A stretch of 64,000 nt of DNA from GCA-003244245 sp963712995 (GTDB lineage Bacteria; Actinomycetota; Actinomycetes; Mycobacteriales; Pseudonocardiaceae), in contig CAVQKH010000022.1 in the NCBI GenBank assembly GCA_963712995.1, forward strand, positions 186,001-250,000. The letters run 5' to 3'. The notes under the pieces are model-generated. The model did no database searches. It was not told the DNA's origin and saw nothing but the letters and a program-made list of their open reading frames with translations. The position numbers and the translations under genes were made by a program. Positions 17,601-25,099 of the stretch are shown here, piece after piece (position 1 is the first letter of the stretch; every line of letters begins with the position of its first letter).

Positions 17601-18313
17601 AGCGAGTCGTCGCATGCGTCGACCACTTGCTAGCGCACCTCCCATCCGCAGCTACTCTCGGGGTCGTCACGCCGTACCGGGGACAGGTCGACGAGCTGGA
17701 GCACCATCTCCGCGATCGGACGCAGAAACACGGAAACCGCATCCGAATCGGTACGGTGCACACATTCCAGGGCGGCGAGCGAGATGCGATCGTGCTATCT
17801 CTGGTGGGATCGCAGAACATGCCGCGGAGCAGCATCGACTGGGCGGATCATCAGCACCAGCTATGGAACGTAGCTATCACCCGCGCACGCTCCCATCTAA
17901 TCGTGATAGGCGACGACGAGCTGTGGGAACGCCGTGGAGGCGTGGCCGCCGAACTACGGCGAGCTGCTCACACCGTTACTCCGACTACGGCTACCGGAAT
18001 CGACACAGACCTGACCGATCATTTGTACCGCGCACTGTCCGCCCTTTACGGTGGCCCTCCCGAACTGGGCGTGAGTGTTTACGGGCACCGCGCAGACGCA
18101 CTAGTCAACGCTGACGACGGACCTATCCCCATCGTCCTCGATTCTGGTGTTCCGCCCGACCAGGACCCGACTAGGCACCTCCGGCAGATGCTTCAACGTT
18201 GTGAACTGCTCAGCAAACCAGCCGGACGCCTAGCCGTCCGCCTACCGGCGTGGACCCTGTACGACCCAGACGGGTCGATCGCCGACCGCATCCGGCCCTC
18301 AGAGAAGGTATAG
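14621..18313 (+). CDS. Caspase-like protease fused to superfamily 1 (Upf1-like) helicase
   Basis: 1230 residues. Residues 1-255 form a caspase-like (peptidase C14) domain with His85 in LYISGHGTRL and Cys137 in ILDCCRSGGF. A linking region follows. From about 540 to 1110 there is a Upf1/DNA2-like SF1 helicase: Walker A GPPGTGKSQ (about 558), motif II VIIDEASQCS (about 847), LLDEHYRCHPDIA, GVVTPYRGQV, VHTFQGGERDA and WNVAITRARS (about 1082). The last 100 residues (VYGHRADALV, PIPIVLDSG, RHLRQMLQR) resemble the small endonuclease-like domain at the end of similar helicases, with its catalytic residues not clearly kept. It starts at GTG 14621 on the last base of the EACC1 stop. It is a candidate anti-phage effector: helicase sensing of nucleic acid, then proteolysis. 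Confidence 0.9.
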   Translation: MTPSLRRRALLIGMETHDDAHFAALPSARADTEQLAQVLRHRNIGAFDEISIKSDLRADEMRQTIGAFLRDCTENELALLYISGHGTRLVASASEFFFVAADTEHAHIERTAVGAGFVNECLEDCWATQKIAILDCCRSGGFALGFRTRETTAKAAQAQPENRSPLTSRGVYVLSSSGAGEDSFAGGGTADEPEPSIFTAAIIETLRTGSAGSAASGQVSVDDLFDAVGDYLRGAQKPQKPVKSAFAVDGRIVIASRPRGSSPQLTPIRRGLATERPIQSESAALDPDWSTLLAYYQDAVQGEVDDMPLLSVTDGPYVCLPGGERVLTGTLDENGCTPAPPEAGVFLDEAEAKGFEIWTGWPTVVLSGSQRGLRSPQFAPLLVCRVEVVLSEAGIQQLKRNGPILLHPGLTKTLLDADQAKALAASYYPSWHAGESGRLADDAGRLLQDEFELPIVEELRPNQLSDRIDIASPGHGARNVAILFTTTAPTTTAKLLKDLADIAKQRHSIADTALAALLQPNHSGTDVVCPPLVTPLRANPAQRAVLRSAMTQRLTVATGPPGTGKSQLVVNAVATAIAAGRTVLVASTNNQAVNEVWRRCEEIMPGSLIRTGSKEHVANEEATGLRTLLGIRPSDRTLETNKAAHRAALHRLEEDEHIIGLTAALEVDLYRTEQNRIATQKRVGQSTDELTEFLGPSWGPRARKLAGARLFGEWRRRRFLRRTGLSDAGRGTASTCTYMASLADLDEHWKKQRRKSTTIQSDSDLTQALKDADDAVEQTSIELLRNCVRTAAHAGKAAIRALQRTQAAGAPDWREFREVLRYVRGWALTCHSARRVPMTPALFDLVIIDEASQCSLPAVVPLLFRAKRALIIGDVMQLPHISTLPPQRDAELRRTHNLISEWLDEHRMSVRRHSSFHAAERAAGGSLLLDEHYRCHPDIAAVSNELFYAGQLTVLTDTRSRPAVDLPPISWTSVRGQATRGRTGRSWYNADEVERVVACVDHLLAHLPSAATLGVVTPYRGQVDELEHHLRDRTQKHGNRIRIGTVHTFQGGERDAIVLSLVGSQNMPRSSIDWADHQHQLWNVAITRARSHLIVIGDDELWERRGGVAAELRRAAHTVTPTTATGIDTDLTDHLYRALSALYGGPPELGVSVYGHRADALVNADDGPIPIVLDSGVPPDQDPTRHLRQMLQRCELLSKPAGRLAVRLPAWTLYDPDGSIADRIRPSEKV

Positions 18314-18340
18314 ATCTTGGAAGACTCATCCAAATAAAGG

Positions 18341-18360
18341 GGTCTCAATTGGGGTCTCAG
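18341..18360 (+). repeat. Tandem GGTCTCA motif, candidate arm site
   Basis: GGTCTCAATTGGGGTCTCAG, 95 bases before the tRNA-like core at 18455. The roughly 115 bases from here to the core are clearly similar to 29805-29918, so both are right ends of related elements. Confidence 0.6.
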
Positions 18361-18454
18361 TCGCTCAGGATCGTGGGCGTTCACCAAGGACCGAACAGGG
18401 GCGATGACCTGCGGGAACACACTGGATGATCCGGGCTGAACTGCCGGTCACAGA

Positions 18455-18513
18455 CCTCGAAAGCGCGTGAGGGTTCACGCCCTCCGTGGGTTCAAATCCC
18501 ACCGCTACCGCCA
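18455..18513 (+). repeat. tRNA-Ser 3' end copy, att core of first island
   Basis: 59 bases identical to tRNA-Ser(CGA) positions 7598-7656, starting at CCTCGAAAGC in the anticodon loop and ending at CCA. No acceptor 5' half precedes it, so it is not a functional tRNA. It is the right attachment site of the first island and the left one of the second. Confidence 0.95.
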
Positions 18514-18521
18514 TCTACCAG

Positions 18522-18564
18522 CCGGAACGCCGATCATCGGCTTTGCCGATGATCGGCGTTCCGG
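18522..18564. terminator. Perfect 20-bp inverted repeat with 3-base loop
   Basis: CCGGAACGCCGATCATCGGC, loop TTT, then its exact complement. It lies between the att core and the integrase 3' end, so it can serve as a bidirectional terminator that shields the integrase. Its perfection also makes it a candidate recombination-associated structure. Confidence 0.7.
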
Positions 18565-18569
18565 CGTGT

Positions 18570-18592
18570 GGTTGCATTTGTGGTTGCATTTG
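18570..18592 (+). repeat. Tandem GGTTGCATTTG motif, candidate integrase arm site
   Basis: Two exact GGTTGCATTTG copies with a 12-base period, ending 5 bases before the integrase frame. Arm-type sites in this position are usual for actinobacterial tRNA-targeting tyrosine integrases. The other ends carry the related GGTCTCA pairs. Confidence 0.6.
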
Positions 18593-18596
18593 TCTG

Positions 18597-19680
18597 TTAA
18601 GCGGCCGGTGCGGGGTCGTCCGTGGTGTCGTCACCGGCGTCCGGTGCGGGTGGTTCGGTGGGCTTCCACAGGAGCCCGCCGACGCTGGTGGCGACGTCGC
18701 GCCGGATGGCCGCGATGATGTGCTGGTATCGTGCGGCCATGGCGGTGTTGGACCATCCCATGATCGCCATCACCGTTCGGTCGGGGATCTGCAGCAGCAA
18801 TAGCACGGTGGCGGCCGTGTGCCGGGCGTCGTGCAGTCTTCGCTCTGGTACTCCTGCCCGTTCTAGCAGCCGCTTCCACTCGGTGTAGTCGGTGCGCGGG
18901 TTGAGCGGCCCACCGGTCGGTGTGGTGAACAGATAGCCTGTCTCCTGCCAGAGCCGCGCTGCTGTCAACTGTTCACGCTCCTGCTCCGCCTTGTGCAGTT
19001 TGAGTAGCGCGACCAGTTCGTCGGGCAGCCCGATACCGCGCTTACCAGCCTTGGACTTCGTGCCAGCTGTCTCCTTGCGCAGCGGCACACGCTTCGGACA
19101 GTATCCGCCGAACTTGTGACCGCACGGTTCGGCGCAGCCGTGTTGCCATTTCGGGCGCAGTCGACTACGTCGCACGATGAGCGTGCAGCTCGTCAAGGTC
19201 GATATCCGTCCACTGGAGGCCTAGGGCTTCGCCTTGGCGTAGCCCGAGTGCTAGCGCAATTGCCCATCGCGCGCTATTTCGCTTTTGTTGCGCGGCTTCA
19301 AGAATGCTCTTGACCTGAGCGACGGAGTACGGTTCCACTTCTTCTTCCTCGACTTTCGGTGCTCTGGCCAGTAGCGCTGGGTTCTCGGTGATCTTCTTCC
19401 TTCGCTTGGCTTCGTTCAGCGCGGCTCGGATGGTGCGGTGAACCTGGTGCACTCTGCCCGGCTTGGCTCCTGCTTTTGTCATCTTCCGGTACAATTTTTC
19501 CAGGTGTTCGGGCTCCAGCTTGTCGAGTTTGTGCGCGCCGGTGCCGGGAATGAGATGGACCCGCACGGCTACTTCGTAAGCAATGAATGCATTTTCGGTG
19601 ATGGCTGGCGGAGCGATGATGTTTTCAAGCCAGTGGTTCAGCCACTGTTCGGCCGTCCAGGTTTGCCCGCTTGGTGCCAA
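18597..19680 (-). pseudogene. Tyrosine recombinase (integrase), frameshifted and N-truncated
   Basis: Two minus-strand frames together make a phage-type integrase. The first (19680 to about 19185) has the core-binding part (TAEQWLNHWLENIIAPPAIT, LEPEHLEKLYRKM) and the first catalytic Arg in ALALGLRQGEALGLQW. The second (about 19195 to 18597) carries KWQHGC, the Arg/His box LHDARHTAATVLL and the Tyr nucleophile region MGWSNTAMAARYQHI. One surplus base near 19185 breaks the frame. The usual N-terminal arm-binding domain is also missing. It is adjacent to the att core, so this was the recombinase of the second island and is now probably inactive. Confidence 0.88.
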
Positions 19681-19701
19681 GTAGCGAACGCACCACCAGC
19701 T

Positions 19702-19788
19702 TCAACCAGTCTCGACAAGGAATTTGTTGAGGACTTCGGTTGGTTTCTTCCAGTTGAGTGTCTGTCGTGGACGGTTGTTGATTCCCTA
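19702..19788 (-). pseudogene. IS30 family transposase, C-terminal fragment
   Basis: The minus strand reads NNRPRQTLNWKKPTEVLNKF then LVETG and a stop at 19702. This is the conserved end of IS30 transposases (NxRPRKxLxWxxPxE). An in-frame TAG lies just upstream, so only about 28 codons remain. An IS30 N-terminal remnant sits at 29995. Confidence 0.75.
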
Positions 19789-20298
19789 TCGGGGATTGGG
19801 TGTCCAGGGGGCGCGGGTTCGGGCTGCGCGGTGTACGGGCCGGCCCCTCCCGCGTCAAGGGTGCTGCGCATCGCTGCGCGACGGCCTGCGGCCGCCCTTG
19901 ACCCGCGAGCCTCTGCCGTCCCTGGGTCAGGCAGCCCGAACCCGCTCAGCCTGGCAGGGGGTTGACCATGGTCTGCTCGTGCGCGCAGGATCGGGCCGGG
20001 GAAGGTCGCCTCGTTTGTCGACGCCTCAGTCTCAGGGGGTGCCTGACTGGTCATGCTCCTGTGTGGGCTTGGTGAGGGGCCTTCCCTACTCGCGGCTGGG
20101 GGATCTGCTTGGTGGTTTGGTGCTGCGGCGTCGGCGGCGGACCTCGGCCGAGACTGTGAAGTGTTCGTCGATGATCTGTTTCGCCTCGTCGGGAGTGACG
20201 GGTTCGCCGGCGGATCCAGGGCGAACTCGCCGGACTCTGCTACCCGATTGTACCCAGCACGGTGTGGTTGATCCTGAAGCGAGCCCTTCGGCCTGGCA
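19789..20298. other. Degraded stretch with a coding tail on the minus strand
   Basis: No intact gene. On the minus strand a tail reads EPVTPDEAKQIIDEHFTVSA then EVRRRRRSTK and stops at 20086 (about 20226-20086). It looks like the end of a lost gene, which I cannot identify. The rest shows nothing recognisable. Confidence 0.4.
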
Positions 20299-20502
20299 GT
20301 GGCCCCGAACGGACGCCAGCTCTATGTGAGCAGCATGGACTTGGCGGGCCAGGCGTGGATAGTGTCGGTGATCGACACCCCCAGCGGCGAGGTGATCACC
20401 AGGACCTCAGTCGACATCGGCCCGGGAATTGTGGCGATGACCGCCCGCAACGTCTACGTGGCCAACACCGGCTCCGGCACCGTGTCAGTGATCGACATAT
20501 AG
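20299..20502 (+). pseudogene. YVTN-type beta-propeller fragment
   Basis: 67 residues containing VAPNGRQLYVSS, VSVIDTPSGEVI and NVYVANTGSGTVSVIDI, typical of YncE/YVTN seven-bladed propellers. Only one and a half blades remain, so this is a remnant of a protein of about 350 residues. Confidence 0.65.
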
Positions 20503-20682
20503 CCGCTGAGTGCCGGGCTGCGGGAATCTCGGGTGCCGCTCTTGCGCTGCGAAGTGCCGGAACGGTGGGCTGGCTCACGCGAACGGCGGTTGTTCCTGGT
20601 TGCTGGTCGGTATGTAGTGGGGGTAGCTCCGTCCTTGACCCCGACGGCCGTCTGTTGGGTGTCGTGTGATGGAGGTGGGCGG

Positions 20683-21396
20683 GTGTCTGTGCCTGCGGGG
20701 GAGCTCAGCGTTCGAGGTCCGCGACCTGATGCGGACTGTGCCCCTGTGTCGGGGTCTGCGGGGTCCTGGCCCACCGCAGCATCACTCTCGCAGTCTGTAC
20801 GCGTCGCCGTGCCGCGTCCGCGGGTGCCGGGGGACGCGGTGCGTGGTCGGGGGAACGGCCCATTGGCGGGGTCGGTGGTGGGTGGTCGGGGGCCGTGGGC
20901 AGGTGGGCGCGGCGAGCCGGAGTTGATGGATCTGCGGCTGCACGCGCCGAGGCCGGATGTGGTGATCGTGCGGGTGAGCGGTCCGGTGGACGGGCTGGCC
21001 GCGCGGTGCTTGGCCGATCGGGTGGGCAGGCAGCTGCACCGAGCGCCGCATGTCGTGTTGGACCTGGGTGGGGTGAGTGTCCTGGGTGGTTGGGGAGTGG
21101 CGGTGCTGTCCGGGCTGTACCAGCAGGCCCTGGCGCGGGGGACACAGTTGCACATCGTCGGCGCCGCTCATGACGCGGTCCGTCGAGTGCTGCGCGTCAC
21201 GGGTCTGGCTCAGCTGGCCAGCCGCGAGTCGAGTGCGGATGCGGTGATCGCGACGCTGCCCGGCCCGGTCATCTCGGGTGTCGACACTGACCGCTCCGGG
21301 CTCCGACCGCGACGATCCGGATTCGGCAGTCGCCGCGCGGGAACGGAGACGATCATAGAGCCGTCGACGCAGTGCGACGATCCCACCGTGCCATGA
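20683..21396 (+). CDS. STAS domain protein (anti-anti-sigma factor-like)
   Basis: 237 residues from GTG 20683, chosen for the strong GGAGGTG 5 bases upstream; the frame is open from 20533. The first 80 residues are low-complexity. From about residue 83 there is a STAS fold: LRLHAPRPDVVIVRVSGPVD, HVVLDLGGVSVLGGWGVAVL, LYQQALARGTQLHIVGA, VLRVTGLAQLA. The usual phosphorylatable Ser in the DLSGVxxLDSSG loop is replaced (LGGVSVLGGWG), so switching by phosphorylation is uncertain. It overlaps the next gene by four bases and lies upstream of two GAF-ANTAR genes, suggesting a stress-signalling set. Confidence 0.7.
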   Translation: MSVPAGELSVRGPRPDADCAPVSGSAGSWPTAASLSQSVRVAVPRPRVPGDAVRGRGNGPLAGSVVGGRGPWAGGRGEPELMDLRLHAPRPDVVIVRVSGPVDGLAARCLADRVGRQLHRAPHVVLDLGGVSVLGGWGVAVLSGLYQQALARGTQLHIVGAAHDAVRRVLRVTGLAQLASRESSADAVIATLPGPVISGVDTDRSGLRPRRSGFGSRRAGTETIIEPSTQCDDPTVP

Positions 21397-21620
21397 TCGC
21401 GTGCTTGGCGCAGTGGCAGGACGCTGAACGGGCCATGTCCCTCGCGCGGCGCTGCTGGGAAGGATGGCGGCAGGCCAGCCAGCAGGACCTGGACACGCCG
21501 TCCACGGCCATTAGGCACGCCTACCACACTCATGAGGCCTTGCATGAGGCGGCGCGGGCGATTGCTGCTCATCGAGACCTTCCGTGTCGAGGCGATGACA
21601 CCGGCCGGCCTCCTCGCTGA
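21393..21620 (+). CDS. Hypothetical helical protein
   Basis: 75 residues from ATG 21393, whose ATGA overlaps the STAS stop. The sequence is helical and rich in Ala, Arg and Trp (MIACLAQWQDAERAMSLARR, AYHTHEALHEAARAIAAHRD). I do not recognise the family. The coupling suggests co-expression with the STAS protein. Confidence 0.5.
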   Translation: MIACLAQWQDAERAMSLARRCWEGWRQASQQDLDTPSTAIRHAYHTHEALHEAARAIAAHRDLPCRGDDTGRPPR

Positions 21621-21880
21621 GGGCCCGGTAGTTCCCGCCCGGGGTTGAGTGGAATGCCGGTCAGGGGCGTGGACCTGCGGCAGGCCAGCGCCCGGCCCCA
21701 CCCGGGATGCTCGGCAGGGCCGACCGACGCGACGTGAGGGGTGTCCGGCCCGGGAGTAGGGTGCGCGGTACCTGCCGGTGGTGGGGGCGCCGACCCAGAC
21801 GCCGACTGTGCACGGTGACCGGGCCGGAGGGCGTCTGATGGGCGTGGCAGCACTTTATGGTGTGGTTGCGGCGCCCCTTG

Positions 21881-22594
21881 ATGGCTGAGGGCGATCCGTG
21901 GGAGCTGATCCTGGCCGCCTTGCATGATCGCCGTGCTGCGACGCCCCGGCGGATCTGTGAGGTATGCACCACCGTGTTGCCGGTGAGTGGGGCGGCGATG
22001 GTGGCGATGAGTGGGGTGAACCGCCAAGAGACGGTCTGCGCGACCGATGAGGTGGCCGAGGAGCTGGCGGCCCTGCAGTTCAGTCTGGGTGAGGGGCCCG
22101 GCGTCCAGGCCGTGCGCACCGGGGGCCCGGTGCTGGTGTCGGACCTGCGCGAGGTGGGTCACACTCCATGGCCGATGTTCGCCGAGGCTGCCAGCCGGAC
22201 CCCGGCCCGGGCCCTGTACTCCTTGCCCCTGCAGATCGGTGCGATCACGGTAGGGGTGCTGGACCTTTACCGCGATCAGCCCGGCCTGCTGAGCATTGCT
22301 GAGCTGGCGGGGGCGCTGCTGTGCGCCACGGTCGCGCGGTCGGTGCTGCTGGGTCTGCGCACCGGCGTGGACCCTGAGGTGGCCCAGCCGCCGCGGTGGC
22401 TGAGCGACCCGGACCTGGCGCGCCGGGAGATCCATCAGGCCACCGGCATGGTGATGACCCAGCTGGGGATCTCGGCCGAATCGGCGCTGGCCACCCTGCG
22501 CGCTTACGCCTACGCCCACGCTCAACCTCTGGATGACATCGCTCGTCAGGTCCTCACCCGGCGGCTACGGTTCCCGGTAGAGGGCCAGCGATGA
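21881..22594 (+). CDS. GAF and ANTAR domain protein
   Basis: 237 residues. The N-terminal two thirds form a GAF sensor domain (VCTTVLPVSGAAMVAMSG, FSLGEGPGVQAVRTGGPVLV, YSLPLQIGAITVGVLDLYRD). The last 60 residues form an ANTAR RNA-binding domain (EIHQATGMVMTQLGISAESA, LATLRAYAYAHAQPLDDIAR). Such proteins act as antiterminators in response to a small molecule or redox signal. ATG 21881 is preferred over 21857. It overlaps the next GAF-ANTAR gene by ATGA. Confidence 0.88.
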   Translation: MAEGDPWELILAALHDRRAATPRRICEVCTTVLPVSGAAMVAMSGVNRQETVCATDEVAEELAALQFSLGEGPGVQAVRTGGPVLVSDLREVGHTPWPMFAEAASRTPARALYSLPLQIGAITVGVLDLYRDQPGLLSIAELAGALLCATVARSVLLGLRTGVDPEVAQPPRWLSDPDLARREIHQATGMVMTQLGISAESALATLRAYAYAHAQPLDDIARQVLTRRLRFPVEGQR

Positions 22595-23388
22595 CTCCCG
22601 AGACCCGGAGAACGGAGGGCCCGATCATGACCTCTTCCCTGCCCGCAGCGCGTGAACCCGCGCTGCTCGAGGCGTTCGTGGCACTGGCCGACACCCTCGT
22701 CGACGACTACGACGTCATCAGCCTGCTACACCACCTGGTCGAGACCTGCACCCAGCTGCTCGCCGCGGACACCGCGGGAATACTGCTGTCCGATGGCCGC
22801 GCAGCGCTGCAGGTAATGGCCTACTCGAACGAAGAGATCCGGCGCTTGGAGCTGCTCCAGCTCCAAGCCCACGAGGGTCCCTGCCTGGACTGTGTCCATA
22901 CCGGCCGCCCGGTCAGTGCACCGGATCTCACCCAGACCGCCGATCGATGGCCGCAGTTCGCCCCCCGGGCCCTGGCCGAAGGCTTCTGCGCGGTGCACGT
23001 GCTGCCGATGCGGCTGCGCACACAGATCATCGGCGGGCTGAACCTGTTCAGCACCCACCCCGGTCCACTGCCCCCAGACGACCTGCGGGTCGGTCAGGCC
23101 CTGGCCGACGTCGCGACCATCGGGATCCTGCAGGAACGCGCGTTGCGCCGCAGCAAGATCCTCGCCCAGCAACTCCAGACCGCACTGGACAACCGGGTCA
23201 TCATCGAACAGGCCCTCGGTGTGCTCGCCGAACGCACCGGACTCACCATTGCCGAGGTCTTCACCCAGCTGCGGGCCCACGCCCGCAACAACAGACTGCG
23301 GCTCAGCGACCTCGCCCGAAACATCGTCGAGGGCTCCATCACCCTCGACAGCCTGCCCCAGCACGCCAGAAAAACACACCAATCCTGA
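22591..23388 (+). CDS. GAF and ANTAR domain protein
   Basis: 265 residues from ATG 22591. ATG 22627 has a better ribosome site (GGAGGG) and may be the real start. The GAF domain reads HHLVETCTQLLAADTAGILL, HEGPCLDCVHTGRPVSAPDL and FCAVHVLPMRLRTQIIGGLN. The ANTAR domain reads NRVIIEQALGVLAERTGLTI, EVFTQLRAHARNNRLRLSDL. It is a paralogue of the previous gene. Part of its 5' end has a decayed second copy at 24732. Confidence 0.88.
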   Translation: MTPETRRTEGPIMTSSLPAAREPALLEAFVALADTLVDDYDVISLLHHLVETCTQLLAADTAGILLSDGRAALQVMAYSNEEIRRLELLQLQAHEGPCLDCVHTGRPVSAPDLTQTADRWPQFAPRALAEGFCAVHVLPMRLRTQIIGGLNLFSTHPGPLPPDDLRVGQALADVATIGILQERALRRSKILAQQLQTALDNRVIIEQALGVLAERTGLTIAEVFTQLRAHARNNRLRLSDLARNIVEGSITLDSLPQHARKTHQS

Positions 23389-23608
23389 CCTGGTGCGCCG
23401 GCAGGCGTGATCACTCGTTCAGTGGGCAGCGGGTTCTCCCCCAGACCAGCACCGTGGATCATGCAGCGCTGTGTCCAAGGCCCAATAGTGGAACTGGACC
23501 GCCGATCTGTGCACCCAACGGACCCACCAGACCCGCGAGGACGGAGCACCACGCTCCCGGCCGGCACGTGGTGGCCGACCGACAACCTCGCAGTTCATCA
23601 ACAGGGAA

Positions 23609-23634
23609 GGGGTCCGGCCGAGTGGCCGGACCCC
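23609..23634 (+). terminator. Strong hairpin, candidate terminator
   Basis: An 11-base perfect stem GGGGTCCGGCC / GGCCGGACCCC with loop GAGT, about 220 bases after the GAF-ANTAR operon. No T tract follows. It is plausible as the operon terminator. Confidence 0.6.
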
Positions 23635-23888
23635 TGAGAGGCAATGAACCCGTCTCGCTTCCGATGCACGCGAAACGTCACGGCGACCACCTCCATCTCG
23701 CCCGTTCCTCAACCTCCTGTGTTCCCCAGTGGTCCCCAACTCGCTACCTTGGACGATGACGGACTGGCCTGGCGAGGCCAGGTCCGGGAGAATGCTGTCG
23801 ATCCGCATGGGACTGCGTTCTGGCTTCCCCTGGTGTTCCAGGCGTATTCATTGTCATCTTCTTCCGCTTGTGCTCCGTTGACGCCTGC

Positions 23889-24264
23889 CTACCGTTCCCG
23901 CGCGAGTTCGTCGAACAGCGCGCGGTAGTGCTTCACAACCTTCGGGTGACCGGCGGCTACCAGCTCGGCACGTTCGGCGAAGTCCCTCGACGGGGTAGCC
24001 GCGGTCGTGCATCACGTCCGTGACCAGCTGGTTCGTCTCATCTGGCGCAGCTCCGGGGCGGTCGACGAAGTGGGTCTGCACGGCCTGCCGGCGTGGGGCG
24101 CTGTGGTCGCTGAGGAACTGATCTGCGTCACGTTCGCTGCCCTGTGCCCGCACCTCGCCTGCGTAGCTGGGTCCGAATCGTTGCCGCCGGTTGGCGCCGC
24201 GCCGCCGCCGGGTACACCAGATCGCGAACAGCGCGATCGCGATGATCGCGGCGATGGCGTTCAT
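23889..24264 (-). pseudogene. Small membrane-anchored protein, frameshifted
   Basis: It starts at ATG 24264 with GGAGGAT upstream. The frame gives a membrane anchor MNAIAAIIAIALFAIWCTRR, then RFGPSYAGEVRA and VTDVMHDRGYPVE. Continuation needs a shift at the CCC tract 23984-23986, after which DFAERAELVAAGHPKVVKHY and RALFDELAR follow to TAG at 23889. Intact actinobacterial relatives have one N-terminal helix and a soluble tail with RGYPVxDFExRA. The function is unknown. Confidence 0.7.
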
Positions 24265-24731
24265 AAGATCCTCCACACCTCTTGAGTGGGCGGGGCCACT
24301 CACAAGTGGAGGTGGGCAAATGAAGAGGGCCCCGGTCAGGACAGCGCGGCGCACCGGGTGAGTACCAGCACACCGGGTGGTCACCTCGAGTCGAGGTCAA
24401 CCGGGTCATCTGCCGCGGCGACAGACCTCGCACCAGACTTAAAATGCGCATCGGTACCCCCCGAAGGGCCAGAACTCGACGCGAGTCGCCGAACTCTAGT
24501 GGGCCGGGGTCCGGGGCGTTTGTAATGACGTCGTAAACCCGTTTGGCTGATCAAGATACCCGCAGGCACGGAGAAGGACTTCTGACACGCGGACCCCGGC
24601 GAGCGATGCGAAGAAGTCCGCGCCTGTACCGCGACCAGTCCAGCACGCTGAGCACCGCCGAACCGACCCGGGGCGATGCTGGGCGTCCGTACCGGCGCGG
24701 ACGCCCAGGGCAGAGTCGCACCGATGGCTGC

Positions 24732-24860
24732 GTCAGGTACTCACCCGGCGGCTACGTTTGGCAGGGGCGGCCCACAGATGACTCCCGATACCGGAGAGCG
24801 GAGGGCCGGATCATGCCCTCCTCCCTGCCCGCAGAGCGTGAACCCGCGCTGTTCGACCCG
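24732..24860 (+). pseudogene. Decayed copy of the GAF-ANTAR gene junction
   Basis: About 130 bases closely match 22545-22672: the end of the first ANTAR gene (CAGGTACTCACCCGGCGGCT), the ATGACTCCCGA start, the ribosome site and CTCCCTGCCCGCAG...GTGAACCCGCGCTG. After 24860 the similarity is lost. It is a truncated duplication with no functional frame. Confidence 0.75.
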
Positions 24861-24931
24861 GCCAGCTGCGCCTATTCGATCGCAACACGGCATCTGCAAT
24901 ATCCAGCGACCGCTCCCGGCCGGTTCATGGG

Positions 24932-25099
24932 CTAGATGGCGATATGGAGGTTAAAACCAAGGAGCACGAGAGGCCAGAGGAGCATAGCCAAGATAAAAGA
25001 CAAGAGCTCGCCAATGCCGGTGAGCACGTATCCATGAGTGTACGCTACCGCCGCACCAATAATAATATAAAGGAGACCCAAAAGCGAACTGCCGAACAT
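24932..25099 (-). CDS. Small two-helix membrane protein
   Basis: 55 residues from ATG 25099 with GGAGGAA five bases upstream. Two hydrophobic helices (LLGLLYIIIGAAVAY and LLSFILAMLLWPLVLLGF) are separated by THGYVLTGIGE, ending NLHIAI. This hairpin pattern is common in short actinobacterial membrane proteins of unknown function. Base composition is more AT-rich than the surroundings. Confidence 0.75.
   Translation of the reverse strand: MFGSSLLGLLYIIIGAAVAYTHGYVLTGIGELLSFILAMLLWPLVLLGFNLHIAI

Noticed and set aside
18455..18513. Second tRNA-Ser gene
   Set aside because: Only the 3' half is present, with no 5' acceptor strand or D arm upstream, so it is an attachment core.
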